Assembly (NCBI GenBank): GCA_017439405.1
Contig: JAFSJF010000078.1
Location: forward strand, 1-64,000
Length of the DNA stretch: 64,000 nucleotides
Direction of reading: 5' to 3'
Origin: Bacteroidales bacterium
GTDB taxonomy: Bacteria; Bacteroidota; Bacteroidia; Bacteroidales; F082
The notes under the pieces were generated by a model that worked only from the letters and a program-made list of their open reading frames with translations, searched no databases and was not told the DNA's origin. Shown piece by piece: positions 50,349-60,363 of this stretch. Each line of letters starts with the position of its first letter. Positions within the stretch are counted from its first letter, which is position 1. Made by a program: the position numbers and the translations under genes.

Positions 50349-51578
50349 ATGAAAACGAAAATCTTAGCTTTGAGTGTTGCACTCACTGGAATGCTGGCTC
50401 TCGTCTCCTGCACCAAGGAACAGGCCGGCGGCACCTTCAACTTCTCAGGCAAGGTGCAGAAAGGTCCCTTCGTGACCGGAACGACCATCACCGTCAACGA
50501 GCTTAACGCCAGCCTCGGACAGACCGGCAAGGCCTTCACCACCTCCATCACCTCCGACGACGGCTCCTTCGTCCTCACCAACGTCGAGATGGGGTCGGAC
50601 CTCGCCCTGCTCTCCGCCAACGGATTCTACTACAACGAGGTGCTCGGGCAGCTCTCGTCGGCCCAAATCACCCTGCAAGCCCTCGCCGACCTCAGCGGCG
50701 AAGAGACGGTCAACGTCAACGTGCTCACCCACATCACCAAGGCACGCATCGAGAAGCTCGTGGCCGACGGCTTGAGCTTCGCCGACGCCAAACGCAAGGC
50801 CGAGAGCGAGTTCCAGGACTTCCTCGGCGTGACCGACCACTTCAACCAAGGCTTCGAGCAGATGTCGATCGCCGCCAACGGCGACTTCAACGCCATGCTG
50901 CTCGCCTTCTCCGTCATCCTGCAAAGGCCGTCCAACAGCCTGGAGGTCGTCCCCACCCTGCCCGCCGAGCTGACATGGCTCATGACCAACCTCTCCACCG
51001 ACTTCGCCGACAACGGTGCCGTCGACAGCGAGGCCTTGGTCGACACGCTGCTCTACAACATCTCGCTGCAAAACCAGGTGTATATCAGGCGCCACCTTGC
51101 GAACTACTATTCGGGCCTTGGCCTCAATGTGGAAATCCCCGACTTCGAGTCGTACATCGCCTTGTTCCAGGCCGCACACCAGGAGCTGGTCGCCGACTTC
51201 ACCTATCCCGACGAGGCCACGCCCGAACCGCAATACAGCCCCGACGGCGTGGTGCCCAACATCCTCGTGAAAGACGCCACCCAATTCGACGGAGAGATGT
51301 CCTATGTGGTGGCCGCCATCGCGCCCTTGGGAAAGACCCTCAAGGTGAAAGTAACGGGCAACGTGCATGCCAACACGAGCCTCAACAACGGCTGGGTCGT
51401 CACCAACCAGGACGACGGCTTCACCATCGAGGCGCAACGCCAAAACCAACTCGTCTCGATGCTTGTCGTCTTCTCCAGCGACAGCAAGGACGGCACCGCC
51501 ACCATCGAGTACTACGAAGACTCCGAAACGCCCACCTTCACCAAGCAAATCAGCTGGACGGGCGGCTGGGGCATCTGA
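50349..51578 (+). CDS. Lipoprotein with carboxypeptidase-regulatory-like start (409 aa)
   Basis: The lipobox is LALVSC (Cys21). The first 80 mature residues (GTFNFSGKVQKGPFVTGTTI, then TSITSDDGSFVLTNVEMG) resemble a carboxypeptidase-regulatory/beta-sandwich module. The middle (about 100-290) is helical, and the C-terminal 100 residues are again beta-rich (LKVKVTGNVHANTSLNNGWV). It probably sits on the outer membrane. Substrate or ligand is unknown. It is 39 nt after the T9SS protein and is followed by a strong terminator. Confidence 0.78.
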   Translation: MKTKILALSVALTGMLALVSCTKEQAGGTFNFSGKVQKGPFVTGTTITVNELNASLGQTGKAFTTSITSDDGSFVLTNVEMGSDLALLSANGFYYNEVLGQLSSAQITLQALADLSGEETVNVNVLTHITKARIEKLVADGLSFADAKRKAESEFQDFLGVTDHFNQGFEQMSIAANGDFNAMLLAFSVILQRPSNSLEVVPTLPAELTWLMTNLSTDFADNGAVDSEALVDTLLYNISLQNQVYIRRHLANYYSGLGLNVEIPDFESYIALFQAAHQELVADFTYPDEATPEPQYSPDGVVPNILVKDATQFDGEMSYVVAAIAPLGKTLKVKVTGNVHANTSLNNGWVVTNQDDGFTIEAQRQNQLVSMLVVFSSDSKDGTATIEYYEDSETPTFTKQISWTGGWGI

Positions 51579-51610
51579 TAAGCACAACATTTGCCTCGAG
51601 CAAAGCGAAG

Positions 51611-51635
51611 AAGAGGGCCACGGCCCTCTTTTTTT
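51611..51635 (+). terminator. Rho-independent terminator after the lipoprotein
   Basis: AAGAGGGC pairs with GCCCTCTT across a tiny loop, followed by a run of seven T. Confidence 0.88.
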
Positions 51636-51713
51636 GTGTCACGGAAGCAAATCCAAAACAATTTATTTACACAAGATTTGTGGCCGATTTGTTTCCCCAA
51701 TCCCATTTTTTCG

Positions 51714-51721
51714 TATTTTTG
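51714..51721 (+). promoter_or_regulatory. -7 element for ruvA
   Basis: TATTTTTG, with TTTG at 51688-51691 (22-nt spacer, one longer than usual). The leader to the ATG is about 20 nt. Confidence 0.6.
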
Positions 51722-51745
51722 CAGTTTAATCGAAACTGCGCCCCA

Positions 51746-52327
51746 ATGTACGCCTTCATCTCAGGAAAAGTAGCCGAAAAGTCGCCGACTTACGTCGTCC
51801 TCGACAACCACGGCATCGGCTATCTCGTCAACATCACGCTCAACACCTTCACCGCCATCGGCGAGAAGGAAGAGGCCAAACTCTATGTCCACGAGCAAAT
51901 CCTCGAGGATGCGCACAACCTCTTCGGCTTCTTCACCGCCAAGGAGCGCGACCTCTTCGAGCTGCTCATCTCAGTGTCGGGCGTGGGTTGCAACACGGCG
52001 AGGCTCATCCTCAGCTCGCTCACCGTCAGCGAGTTGAGCAACGCCATCGCCAACGACGACGTGAAGACCATCCAATCGGTGAAGGGCATCGGCGCCAAGA
52101 CCGCACAACGCATCGTCATCGACCTGAAGGACAAGCTGAAGAAAAACGACTTCCAGACGGAAATTTTTGCCGCCCCGAACAATACGATCAAGAACGAAGC
52201 GTTATCAGCATTGACGATATTGGGCTTCGGCAAAGCCGCCGTTGACAAGGCCCTGGAAAAGCTGCTGAAGCAAACGCCCGACGCCACCGTCGAGACCCTC
52301 ATCAAGGAGGCTCTTAAAATACTGTAA
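51746..52327 (+). CDS. ruvA: Holliday junction DNA helicase subunit RuvA
   Basis: RuvA binds the four-way junction and recruits the RuvB motor during recombination repair. The 193-aa protein starts MYAFISGKV, the family's OB-fold start, then has two helix-hairpin-helix motifs (ISVSGVGCNTARLIL and IQSVKGIGAKTAQRIVIDLKDK), and a short RuvB-binding C-terminal domain (ALSALTILGFGKAAVDKAL). The ATG at 51746 is chosen from homology; the same frame is open far upstream over the lipoprotein gene, but that part is not coding. sprA begins 24 nt downstream, an order I recall from many Bacteroidota. Confidence 0.96.
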   Translation: MYAFISGKVAEKSPTYVVLDNHGIGYLVNITLNTFTAIGEKEEAKLYVHEQILEDAHNLFGFFTAKERDLFELLISVSGVGCNTARLILSSLTVSELSNAIANDDVKTIQSVKGIGAKTAQRIVIDLKDKLKKNDFQTEIFAAPNNTIKNEALSALTILGFGKAAVDKALEKLLKQTPDATVETLIKEALKIL

Positions 52328-52351
52328 TTCAATCTACAACAATTGAAACAA

Positions 52352-55300
52352 ATGGTAAAACGACATATCTTCCCCGCCATGCTGGCCGTGCTGTTCGCCG
52401 CACTGCCTTTTGCGTTTTTGGCCGCAAGCGACATCGCACACTACATCCCCAACCCCTACCCAGTCTCCATCGAACCCGACTCCACCAAGCTCATCTACCC
52501 TATCCCCGTCAACACGGGCAACCCTATGGAGAACCTCTACAACCAATCGCCGCTCTACCTGAGCGACCCCTCGAACTTCAGCACCGAGATCCTCTACGAC
52601 CCCGTCACAAAACAATACACTTTCAAGCGCCGCATCGGCGACTTCTACTACGACACGCCGACCACGATGACCGAGAACGAATACCTTGAATACCAAAGCA
52701 AAAAGGGTATCATGCAATATTGGAAGGAACGCCGAAGCCAAAACGCACGCTCGACCACCAACGGCAACTCCATCATACCACCCATGTTCATCGGAGGCAA
52801 GGCCTTCGAGACCATCTTCGGAGGCAACACCATCGAGATACGCCCCCAAGGTGCCGTCGATCTCACCTTCGGCATCAAGCACGACTACCGCGCCGACCCC
52901 TCGCGAAACCAGCGCAACCAACGCACCACCAACTTCGACATGGACACCGACATCCAGCTGAACGTGATAGCCAAGATCGGCGACAAGATCAACTTCAACA
53001 TCAACAAGAACACCAAGGCCACCTTCAACTTCCAAGACAAGCTGGCCCTGAAATACGAAGGGAAGGAGGACGAGATCATCCAACTCCTGGAAGCCGGCAA
53101 CGTCAGCTTCCCGCTCAACAGCACCCTCATCACCGGAACGCAGCAACTGTTCGGCATCAAGAGCAAGCTGAAATTCGGCAACACCACCATCAGTTCCATC
53201 GTGTCCTACCAAGAAAGCGAGTCGCAGAACATCACCGTGCAAGGCGGCGCGCAGACCAACGACTTCGAGCTGAGCTGCCTCGAGTATGAGGAAAACCGCC
53301 ACTTCTTCCTCAGCCAGTATTTCCGCGACCGATACGAGGAAGCCCTCTCCACCCTGCCCACCGTCACCTCCAGCATCAACATCACGAAAATCGAGGTGTG
53401 GATCACCAACACCAACACCTCCACGCAAAACACACGTAACATACTCGCCCTCACCGACTTGGGAGAAGGAACCGACAATTGGATATACAACAGCGAAGTG
53501 GAGCCGTCGAACCTCAACAAGACCTACCCACGCAATGCCGCCAACAACTTGCTGACACGCATGGACACCACCCAAATACGCAACATCAGCACGGTGACCA
53601 ACTACATGAGCAACGACCCCATGCGCTTGGGCAAGTCGGGCTACATGGTCTCGGGCCGCGACTTCGAGAAGGTGGAGAACGCCCGCCGCCTGAGCAACAC
53701 GGAATACTCCCTCAACTCAAAGCTCGGCTTCATCTCGCTCAACGTCAACCTCAACCCGAACCAAACCTTGGCGGTGGCCTACCAATACACCATCGTCGGC
53801 TCCGACGAAGTGTATCAAGTGGGCGAGTTCTCCGACCAAGGCATCAACACGCCCAACGTACTGGTGGCCAAGCTCTTGAAAGGCACTACAGTGAACACCA
53901 AGATGCCCATTTGGAACCTGATGATGAAGAACGTCTATAACTTCAGGGCCTTCCAAGTCAGTTCGGCTGACTTCATGCTATACATCTTCTACAACGGCAA
54001 CTCGAACAGCACCCCGATGGGCTACTTCACCGAAGGTTCGCAAAAAGGCGTCTCGCTGCTCCACCTGATGAATCTCGACAACCTCACTTCGCAAAACAAC
54101 CCCATTGCAGGCGGCGACGGCGTGTTCGACTTCTTGGACAACGCGGCCACCCAAGGCGGCACCATCAACTCGTCGAACGGACGCATCTTCTTCCCCGTGC
54201 TTGAGCCTTTTGGCAAGCACATCCATACCCACGTTTTTCCCGAAGAGCCCGACTTGGCAGCGAAATACGCCTACGACTCGCTCTACACGATGACCAAGAC
54301 CTTGGCGGAACAATATTCGGAGAAAAACAAGTTCACGCTGCGAGGCTACTACTCGTCGCAATCGGGCAGCGAGATCAGCCTCAACGCCATGAACGTGGCA
54401 CAAGGCTCGGTGACCGTCACAGCAGGCGGCGTTCAACTCGTCGAGAACGTGGACTATACCGTTGACTACACCTTGGGTCGTGTGACGATTCTCAACGAAG
54501 GCATCCTCAACAGCGGCACGCCCATCAACATCGCTTTGGAGGCCAATTCGGGCTTCAGCGCCTTGAAAAAGACCTTCCTCGGCACCCGTGTCGAGCACGA
54601 GTTCAACCCCGATTTCCACATCGGCGGCACGGTGCTATACCTCGGAGAGAAGTCATACACCCAAAAGATCAACTACGGCGAGGAAGCCATCGCCAACACG
54701 ATATACGGCGCCGACCTGAGCTACAACACAGAGGCCCGTTGGCTGACGAGCTTCATCAACGCGCTGCCGGGCATCAGCACCAAGGCGCCGTCGCGCATCA
54801 GGATCGACGGCGAGTTTGCCCGCTTCATCCCCGGCCTCTCGCGCTCGGCAAGCGAAAAAGGCACCTCCTACATCGACGACTTCGAGGGCGCCAAGTCAAC
54901 CATCGACCTGCGCCTGCCCTCCGCATGGTGCATGGCCAGCACGCCGCAAAACCAGCACGACCTCTTCCCCGAAGCCGCCGCAGGAACCGGCCTCGACTAC
55001 GGCAAAAACCGCGCGAAACTAGCATGGTATTCCATCGACAACACCGTGTTCTACGAGACCACCTCGCTGTCGCGGCCCCGCAACATCACGCAGGAAGAAC
55101 TATCGAAACATGCCGTGCGCCAAGTGCTTGAGACCGAGCTGTTCCCCACCAAGGACATCGCCGCCGGCACCCCGACCAACATCGCCGTGTTCAACCTGGC
55201 CTACTATCCCGACGAGAGAGGGCCCTACAACTACGACGTAGTGCCTACCTCCTACTCCGCCGGCATCAACTCAGAGGGAAAGCTCAACGACCCGCGCAGC

Positions 55301-58300
55301 CGCTGGGCCGGCATCATGAGACGCATGGAATCGACCGACTTCGAGGCCACCAACATCGAGTACATCGAGTTTTGGCTGATGGACCCCTTCGCCGACGAAG
55401 AATACCAAAACAACCCCGGCAAACTCTATATCAACCTTGGCGACATCTCGGAAGACATCCTCCGCGACGGACGCAAGTTCTACGAAAACGGCCTGCCCAC
55501 TTCGGGAAACGTCGAAAACGTCGATACCACCATCTGGGGCCGTGTCCCCGTCATGCAAGACCTGGTGGGCACCTTCAGCAACGAGTCGGACGCCCGCCAA
55601 TACCAGGATGTCGGTTTCGATGGCCTGCGCAACGTGGACGAGCGCACCTTCTTCGAGGAAGTCTATCTTAACCCCATCAGAAGCTATTTCGGCGAGGGAT
55701 CGGGAGCCTACGCCAACGCCTACGACGACCCGTCGGGCGACAACTTCCACCATTACCGCTCGTCAGAGTGGGACAACTCGACAGAAGAAGCCTACGGAAG
55801 CATCCTCTTCCGCTACAAGCAATTCAACGGGCAGGAAGGCAACTCGCCCAGCGACACTCAACAGACCGAGACCTACATCAACAGCAACTCCATACTGCCC
55901 GACGCGGAAGACATCAACAACGACAACACGCTGAACGAGTCGGAACGCTACTACCAGTACGTCATCGACCTCGACCCCGCCAAGATGGTCGTCGGCCAAA
56001 ACCACATCGCCGACATCTTCCATGCCACCAACATAACCCTGGCAAACAGCACCACCACGGAGGTGACATGGTACCAGTTCCGCATTCCCATCAAGCAACC
56101 CGACCGCGTCGTAGGGCACATCGACGACTACTCGTCCATCCGTTTCATGCGCATGTTCGTCAACGAATTCCAGCGTCCCATCGTGTTGCGCTTCGCCACG
56201 TTGGACCTCGTCAAGGGCGAGTGGCGCACCTATTCGCAGAGCATCCAAGCCCCTGGCGAATACCAGCCCGACGACGTCAGCAACGAGACTAAGATGGACA
56301 TCTCCGCCGTCAGCATCGACGAGAACAGCCGCCGCGAGCCTGTACCCTACGTCATCCCCCCTGGCATCCAGCAGGAAATCATGGTCGGTTCGGTGCAAAC
56401 CACACGCATCAACGAGCAGTCGCTGCAAATGAAAGTGCAGAACCTCGTGGACGGCGACGGACGTGCCATCTACAAGACCACCGACTTCGACTTCCGACAA
56501 TACAAATACCTCAAGATGTTCGTCCACGCCGAAGCCGCCGACAGCGAAAGCCCCTTGGAAGACCAAGACCTCACCGTGTTCTTGCGCCTCGGCACCGACT
56601 TCACGGAAAACTACTACGAGTATGAGATCCCAATGAAGGTGACCCCATGGGGAACACCTTACACCAACAAGGAAGCCATCTGGCCCGAGATCAACAACAT
56701 GGACATCCGGTTGGAAGACCTCGTAGAGGTGAAGCAACACCGCAACGAGGCCATGAACCAACCGAACAGCACCGTGAGGCTCAACTACATCTACTCCGAG
56801 AAGGTGAGAAAAGGCAACGTGGACGGAAAGGACTACTACCACACCATCAAGGTGATAGGCAACCCCAGCATCAGCGACGTGGAAGCCATGATGATTGGCA
56901 TACGCAACCCGAAGCGCCAGAACCTTGCCAGCGAAGACGACGGCCTGCCGAAGAGCGTGGTGGTGTGGGTCAACGAGCTACGCCTCACCGAGTTGAGCAG
57001 CAAAGGCGGAGTGGCCGCCACGGGACGGTTGGAGACCACCTTGGCCGACCTTGGCCGCCTGACCCTGACCGGCTCATACAACTCGGCGGGATTCGGCGCC
57101 TTGGATAGCGACATCACCAGCAACGAGTTCGTGGCCAACTCGCAGTTCGCCGTCTCCACCGACCTCGAATTGGGCAAGTTCATCGAAAACACCGGACTCA
57201 AGATCCCGATGCACTTCGACTATGGCGAGACCAACGTCACCCCCCTATACAACCCATACGACCCCGACATCAAGATGGCCGACGCCCTCGCCGCCCTCAA
57301 CACCGACCAGCAGCGCGACTCGCTCAAGTCAACCATCCACGACTTCACGCGCTACAAGAACATCAACTTCATGAACGTCCGCAAAGAGCGCGTCGCCAAC
57401 AAGCGCAAGCGCGGTGAAGACGACGGCAGCGGAAAGAGCCAGGAAAAGGGCAACCCACGTGACCCCAACCGTGGCCTCGGCGGAAAAAGCAACATGCCAC
57501 GCGTCCATATCTACGACATCGAGAACTTCAACCTGTCATTCTCCTACAGCGAGACCTACCAAGAGAACACTGACATCAAGTATTACGACGTGAAGACCTA
57601 CCGGGGCGGACTGGGCTACAACTACGCCGGCAACCCGAAAAACGTGGCACCCTTCGCCAACGCGAGATGGGCCTCGAAACCCGCCCTCCAGATCATCAAG
57701 GACATCAACTTCTACTACGCACCCAAGAGCATCACCTTCAACACCGAGATGTATCGCTACTACAGCGAGCGCGAACTGCGCAACAAGAGTGGCGGCGAAA
57801 TCCTGATCACGCCCACCTACTCGAAGCAATGGGACTGGAACCGCAACTACCAGGTGCGCTACGACCTCACCAAGGCCCTCACCTTCGACTACTCGGCACA
57901 GGCTCAAGCCTACATCTACGAGCCTGCCGGATTCGTCGATAAGAGCCAAGACCCTGAGACGTGGCAGAAAAACCGCGACACCATCAAGAACGAGCTGCTG
58001 CACCTTGGCTCCATGTCGCGCTTCCAGCAAAACCTCAATGCCAGCTACACCCTGCCTATCAACAAGATACCCATCTTCAACTGGATTACCGCCACTGCCA
58101 ACTACCAAGGCACCTACAACTGGACCGCATCGGCACAGTCGATACAAGCACGATTGGGCAACGAAATCGAGAACTCCAACAACATACAAGGCAACGCCAC
58201 GCTCGACTTCACAAAACTCTACAGCAAGGTGCCCTACCTGAAGAACCTCAACACCACCCAGCGCCGTGGCAACAACGACCGCGGCAACAGCCGCAACGAC

Positions 58301-59803
58301 AAAAACAGGGAAAAAGGCAAGGAAGACGACAAAGTGGCCGACTCGACCAAGTCGAAGCCGAAGACGGACTACGGCAAGATCGTCCTTGACAACAGCCTGC
58401 GTATCCTCACCCTCGTCAAGAAAGTCTCAGGCACCTACTCGCTCACCAACGGACAATCACTGCCTGGCTTCCTGCCCAAGGCGCAATTCCTCGGCATGAA
58501 CACCAACGGTTGGTCACCCGGCCTCGGCTTCGTCATCGGCAGCAGCTTCGGCAACGACTCCGACATATACAACAAAGCAGTGGCCCACAGCATCGAACCT
58601 GACGGATGGATCACCCACGACTCCATCCTGAGCAGCCCCTACATCAGGCGCAAGACCGAGACCATCAACTACCGCATCAACGCAGAGCCGCTACAAGGGC
58701 TGAAAATCGACTTCACCGGCAACCGCACCTACACCGAAAACTACCAGCACTATTTCCGCTACAACGAGACACTGCAAGACTTCGAGACCTTCACCCCCAC
58801 CAACAGCGGAAGCTTCAGCATGAGCTACCTCATGTGGGGCACATCGTTCGTCCCCGACAGCACCAACAACTCGCTGCTCTTCAACGCCCTGCTCGACAAC
58901 CGCAAAATCATCGCCGAGCGCATCGCGAAAGACAACCCACAATGGATCGAGCAGGTGAACCAATACGCCTACGACAGCATTGCCGGCGACTACTTCCCCG
59001 TGGGCTACGGCGCCTCGACCTTGGACGTGCTGATGTACTCGTTCATCGCCGCCTATACAGGCCAAGACGCCAACAAGATCAAGCTCAGCCCCTTCCCCGC
59101 CATCCCGCTCCCCAACTGGACACTGACCTACAACGGCCTGACCAACATACCCGCCTTGGGCAAGCTTTTCAAGAGCATCAGCATCACCCACTCCTACAAG
59201 TCGAGCTACGCCATCAGCTCATGGGCAAGCAACGTGTATTACGACCCCAACAACACCATCCAGACCTTCGAGAACAGCAGCACAATCATCCCAAAATACG
59301 ACATCATGCAGATGGTGCTCAACGAGCAATACATGCCCCTCATCGGCATCGACCTCGGCTTCCAGAACTCGCTCTCCACCAACTTCCAGTTCAAGAAGTC
59401 GCGGACGCTGACCATGAGCTTCTCCAACAACCAACTGACAGAAGTGAACAGCCACGAGTTCGTCATCGGCGCAGGATACCGCATCAAGGACCTCTCATTC
59501 AACATCAAGCCCCTCACCGGCGACGGAGGCAGCCGCACCATCAAGAACGACCTCGTCCTGAAACTCGACCTCGGCTTCAAGCACGACAAGACCATCTTGC
59601 GCCGCATCGACGAGAACAACAACCAAGTGTCGGCCGGCCAAGACAAGATCAACATCTATCTCACCGCCGACTACAACTTCAGCCAGCGACTGAGTGCGCA
59701 AGCCTTCTTCAAGCACGACTTCAACAGGCCCTTCGTCTCCACATCGGTCAAGAACAGCACGACCTTTGCCGGAATCACCGTCAGGTTCAACCTCTCGCAA
59801 TAA
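52352..59803 (+). CDS. sprA: SprA-family T9SS outer-membrane translocon
   Basis: The 2483-aa protein matches the size of the T9SS outer-membrane translocon SprA/Sov, the very large barrel through which folded cargo leaves the cell. It has a signal peptide (HIFPAMLAVLFAALPFAF) and GGNTIEIRPQGAVDLTFGIK near residue 160. It also has DTDIQLNVIAKIGDKINF, the conserved YIDDFEG motif near residue 840, and long stretches of alternating strand residues in the C-terminal half. Two low-complexity charged loops (about 57400-57490 and 58262-58370, rich in Arg, Asn, Lys and Asp) interrupt the barrel. The ATG at 52352 is preferred over a TTG at 52343. The T9SS cargo in this window (giant at 10980, protein at 49530) would depend on this pore. 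Confidence 0.95.
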   Translation: MVKRHIFPAMLAVLFAALPFAFLAASDIAHYIPNPYPVSIEPDSTKLIYPIPVNTGNPMENLYNQSPLYLSDPSNFSTEILYDPVTKQYTFKRRIGDFYYDTPTTMTENEYLEYQSKKGIMQYWKERRSQNARSTTNGNSIIPPMFIGGKAFETIFGGNTIEIRPQGAVDLTFGIKHDYRADPSRNQRNQRTTNFDMDTDIQLNVIAKIGDKINFNINKNTKATFNFQDKLALKYEGKEDEIIQLLEAGNVSFPLNSTLITGTQQLFGIKSKLKFGNTTISSIVSYQESESQNITVQGGAQTNDFELSCLEYEENRHFFLSQYFRDRYEEALSTLPTVTSSINITKIEVWITNTNTSTQNTRNILALTDLGEGTDNWIYNSEVEPSNLNKTYPRNAANNLLTRMDTTQIRNISTVTNYMSNDPMRLGKSGYMVSGRDFEKVENARRLSNTEYSLNSKLGFISLNVNLNPNQTLAVAYQYTIVGSDEVYQVGEFSDQGINTPNVLVAKLLKGTTVNTKMPIWNLMMKNVYNFRAFQVSSADFMLYIFYNGNSNSTPMGYFTEGSQKGVSLLHLMNLDNLTSQNNPIAGGDGVFDFLDNAATQGGTINSSNGRIFFPVLEPFGKHIHTHVFPEEPDLAAKYAYDSLYTMTKTLAEQYSEKNKFTLRGYYSSQSGSEISLNAMNVAQGSVTVTAGGVQLVENVDYTVDYTLGRVTILNEGILNSGTPINIALEANSGFSALKKTFLGTRVEHEFNPDFHIGGTVLYLGEKSYTQKINYGEEAIANTIYGADLSYNTEARWLTSFINALPGISTKAPSRIRIDGEFARFIPGLSRSASEKGTSYIDDFEGAKSTIDLRLPSAWCMASTPQNQHDLFPEAAAGTGLDYGKNRAKLAWYSIDNTVFYETTSLSRPRNITQEELSKHAVRQVLETELFPTKDIAAGTPTNIAVFNLAYYPDERGPYNYDVVPTSYSAGINSEGKLNDPRSRWAGIMRRMESTDFEATNIEYIEFWLMDPFADEEYQNNPGKLYINLGDISEDILRDGRKFYENGLPTSGNVENVDTTIWGRVPVMQDLVGTFSNESDARQYQDVGFDGLRNVDERTFFEEVYLNPIRSYFGEGSGAYANAYDDPSGDNFHHYRSSEWDNSTEEAYGSILFRYKQFNGQEGNSPSDTQQTETYINSNSILPDAEDINNDNTLNESERYYQYVIDLDPAKMVVGQNHIADIFHATNITLANSTTTEVTWYQFRIPIKQPDRVVGHIDDYSSIRFMRMFVNEFQRPIVLRFATLDLVKGEWRTYSQSIQAPGEYQPDDVSNETKMDISAVSIDENSRREPVPYVIPPGIQQEIMVGSVQTTRINEQSLQMKVQNLVDGDGRAIYKTTDFDFRQYKYLKMFVHAEAADSESPLEDQDLTVFLRLGTDFTENYYEYEIPMKVTPWGTPYTNKEAIWPEINNMDIRLEDLVEVKQHRNEAMNQPNSTVRLNYIYSEKVRKGNVDGKDYYHTIKVIGNPSISDVEAMMIGIRNPKRQNLASEDDGLPKSVVVWVNELRLTELSSKGGVAATGRLETTLADLGRLTLTGSYNSAGFGALDSDITSNEFVANSQFAVSTDLELGKFIENTGLKIPMHFDYGETNVTPLYNPYDPDIKMADALAALNTDQQRDSLKSTIHDFTRYKNINFMNVRKERVANKRKRGEDDGSGKSQEKGNPRDPNRGLGGKSNMPRVHIYDIENFNLSFSYSETYQENTDIKYYDVKTYRGGLGYNYAGNPKNVAPFANARWASKPALQIIKDINFYYAPKSITFNTEMYRYYSERELRNKSGGEILITPTYSKQWDWNRNYQVRYDLTKALTFDYSAQAQAYIYEPAGFVDKSQDPETWQKNRDTIKNELLHLGSMSRFQQNLNASYTLPINKIPIFNWITATANYQGTYNWTASAQSIQARLGNEIENSNNIQGNATLDFTKLYSKVPYLKNLNTTQRRGNNDRGNSRNDKNREKGKEDDKVADSTKSKPKTDYGKIVLDNSLRILTLVKKVSGTYSLTNGQSLPGFLPKAQFLGMNTNGWSPGLGFVIGSSFGNDSDIYNKAVAHSIEPDGWITHDSILSSPYIRRKTETINYRINAEPLQGLKIDFTGNRTYTENYQHYFRYNETLQDFETFTPTNSGSFSMSYLMWGTSFVPDSTNNSLLFNALLDNRKIIAERIAKDNPQWIEQVNQYAYDSIAGDYFPVGYGASTLDVLMYSFIAAYTGQDANKIKLSPFPAIPLPNWTLTYNGLTNIPALGKLFKSISITHSYKSSYAISSWASNVYYDPNNTIQTFENSSTIIPKYDIMQMVLNEQYMPLIGIDLGFQNSLSTNFQFKKSRTLTMSFSNNQLTEVNSHEFVIGAGYRIKDLSFNIKPLTGDGGSRTIKNDLVLKLDLGFKHDKTILRRIDENNNQVSAGQDKINIYLTADYNFSQRLSAQAFFKHDFNRPFVSTSVKNSTTFAGITVRFNLSQ

Positions 59804-59816
59804 AAAAACAGACGAT

Positions 59817-59850
59817 TTTGGGCAACGGACAACAAAAATGCGTAATTTCG
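59817..59850 (+). promoter_or_regulatory. Probable promoter of gcvH
   Basis: TTTG (59817-59820), 22-nt spacer, TAATTTCG (59843-59850), one base off TAnnTTTG. A similar TACTTTCG lies at 60794-60801 before the tonB-like gene. Confidence 0.4.
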
Positions 59851-59884
59851 CAGCCTGATTAACCAATTCAAATCATACAAAAAA

Positions 59885-60274
59885 ATGAACATTCCAACCA
59901 ACCTGAAGTACACTAACGACGACGAGTGGATCCGCCTTGAAGGCGAGACCGCATACGTCGGCATCACTGACTATGCACAACACGAGCTCGGCGACATCAC
60001 CTTCGTCGATGTTGACCCCGACCTCGTCGGCGAGACCCTCGACGCCCAAGAAGAATTCGGTGCCATCGAAGCCGTGAAGACCACGGCCGAACTGCTCATG
60101 CCCGTCGGCGGCGAAATCCTCGAAGTCAACGAGGCTTTAGCCGACGAGGAGAATGCCAAGCTGGTCAACACCGACCCCTACGGCGAAGCATGGATCATCA
60201 AGATCAAGGTGAACGACCCTGCCGAGCTTGACAGGCTTATGGACGCCGCAGCCTATGAAGCCAAGATCGGCTAA
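59885..60274 (+). CDS. gcvH: Glycine cleavage system H protein
   Basis: GcvH carries the lipoyl arm that shuttles aminomethyl groups between the P, T and L proteins of the glycine cleavage system. The 129-aa length is normal. The lipoyl site is Lys65 in GAIEAVKTTAELLMPVGG. Other family marks are LKYTNDDEWIRLEG, VGITDYAQHELGDI and the C-terminal AWIIKIKV. No gcvP or gcvT lies nearby; its place between sprA and a VanZ-like gene is an order I recall from other Bacteroidota. Confidence 0.96.
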   Translation: MNIPTNLKYTNDDEWIRLEGETAYVGITDYAQHELGDITFVDVDPDLVGETLDAQEEFGAIEAVKTTAELLMPVGGEILEVNEALADEENAKLVNTDPYGEAWIIKIKVNDPAELDRLMDAAAYEAKIG

Positions 60275-60278
60275 GCCC

Positions 60279-60349
60279 CATGTCATTCCGATCTTTTTGA
60301 AGGCTTAGACACGCTCAACTGAAGTTTCGGCATGACATGCCTTCAAAAA
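60279..60349. repeat. Interleaved inverted repeats (A-B-A'-B') after gcvH
   Basis: Arm A, CATGTCATTCCGA (60279-60291), pairs with A', TCGGCATGACATG (60327-60339), with one mismatch. Arm B, TTTTTGAAGGC (60294-60304), pairs perfectly with B', GCCTTCAAAAA (60339-60349). The order A-B-A'-B' allows either two exclusive hairpins or a pseudoknot. It starts 5 nt after the gcvH stop and may act as its terminator. Confidence 0.65.
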
Positions 60350-60363
60350 AGCGAAGCGAATCT

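Noticed and set aside
50975-51745. Upstream extension of the ruvA frame
   Set aside because: It overlaps the lipoprotein gene, a terminator and a promoter. RuvA proteins start MYAFISGKV-like, i.e. at 51746.
52343-52351. TTG start for sprA
   Set aside because: An ATG three codons later gives the same signal peptide.
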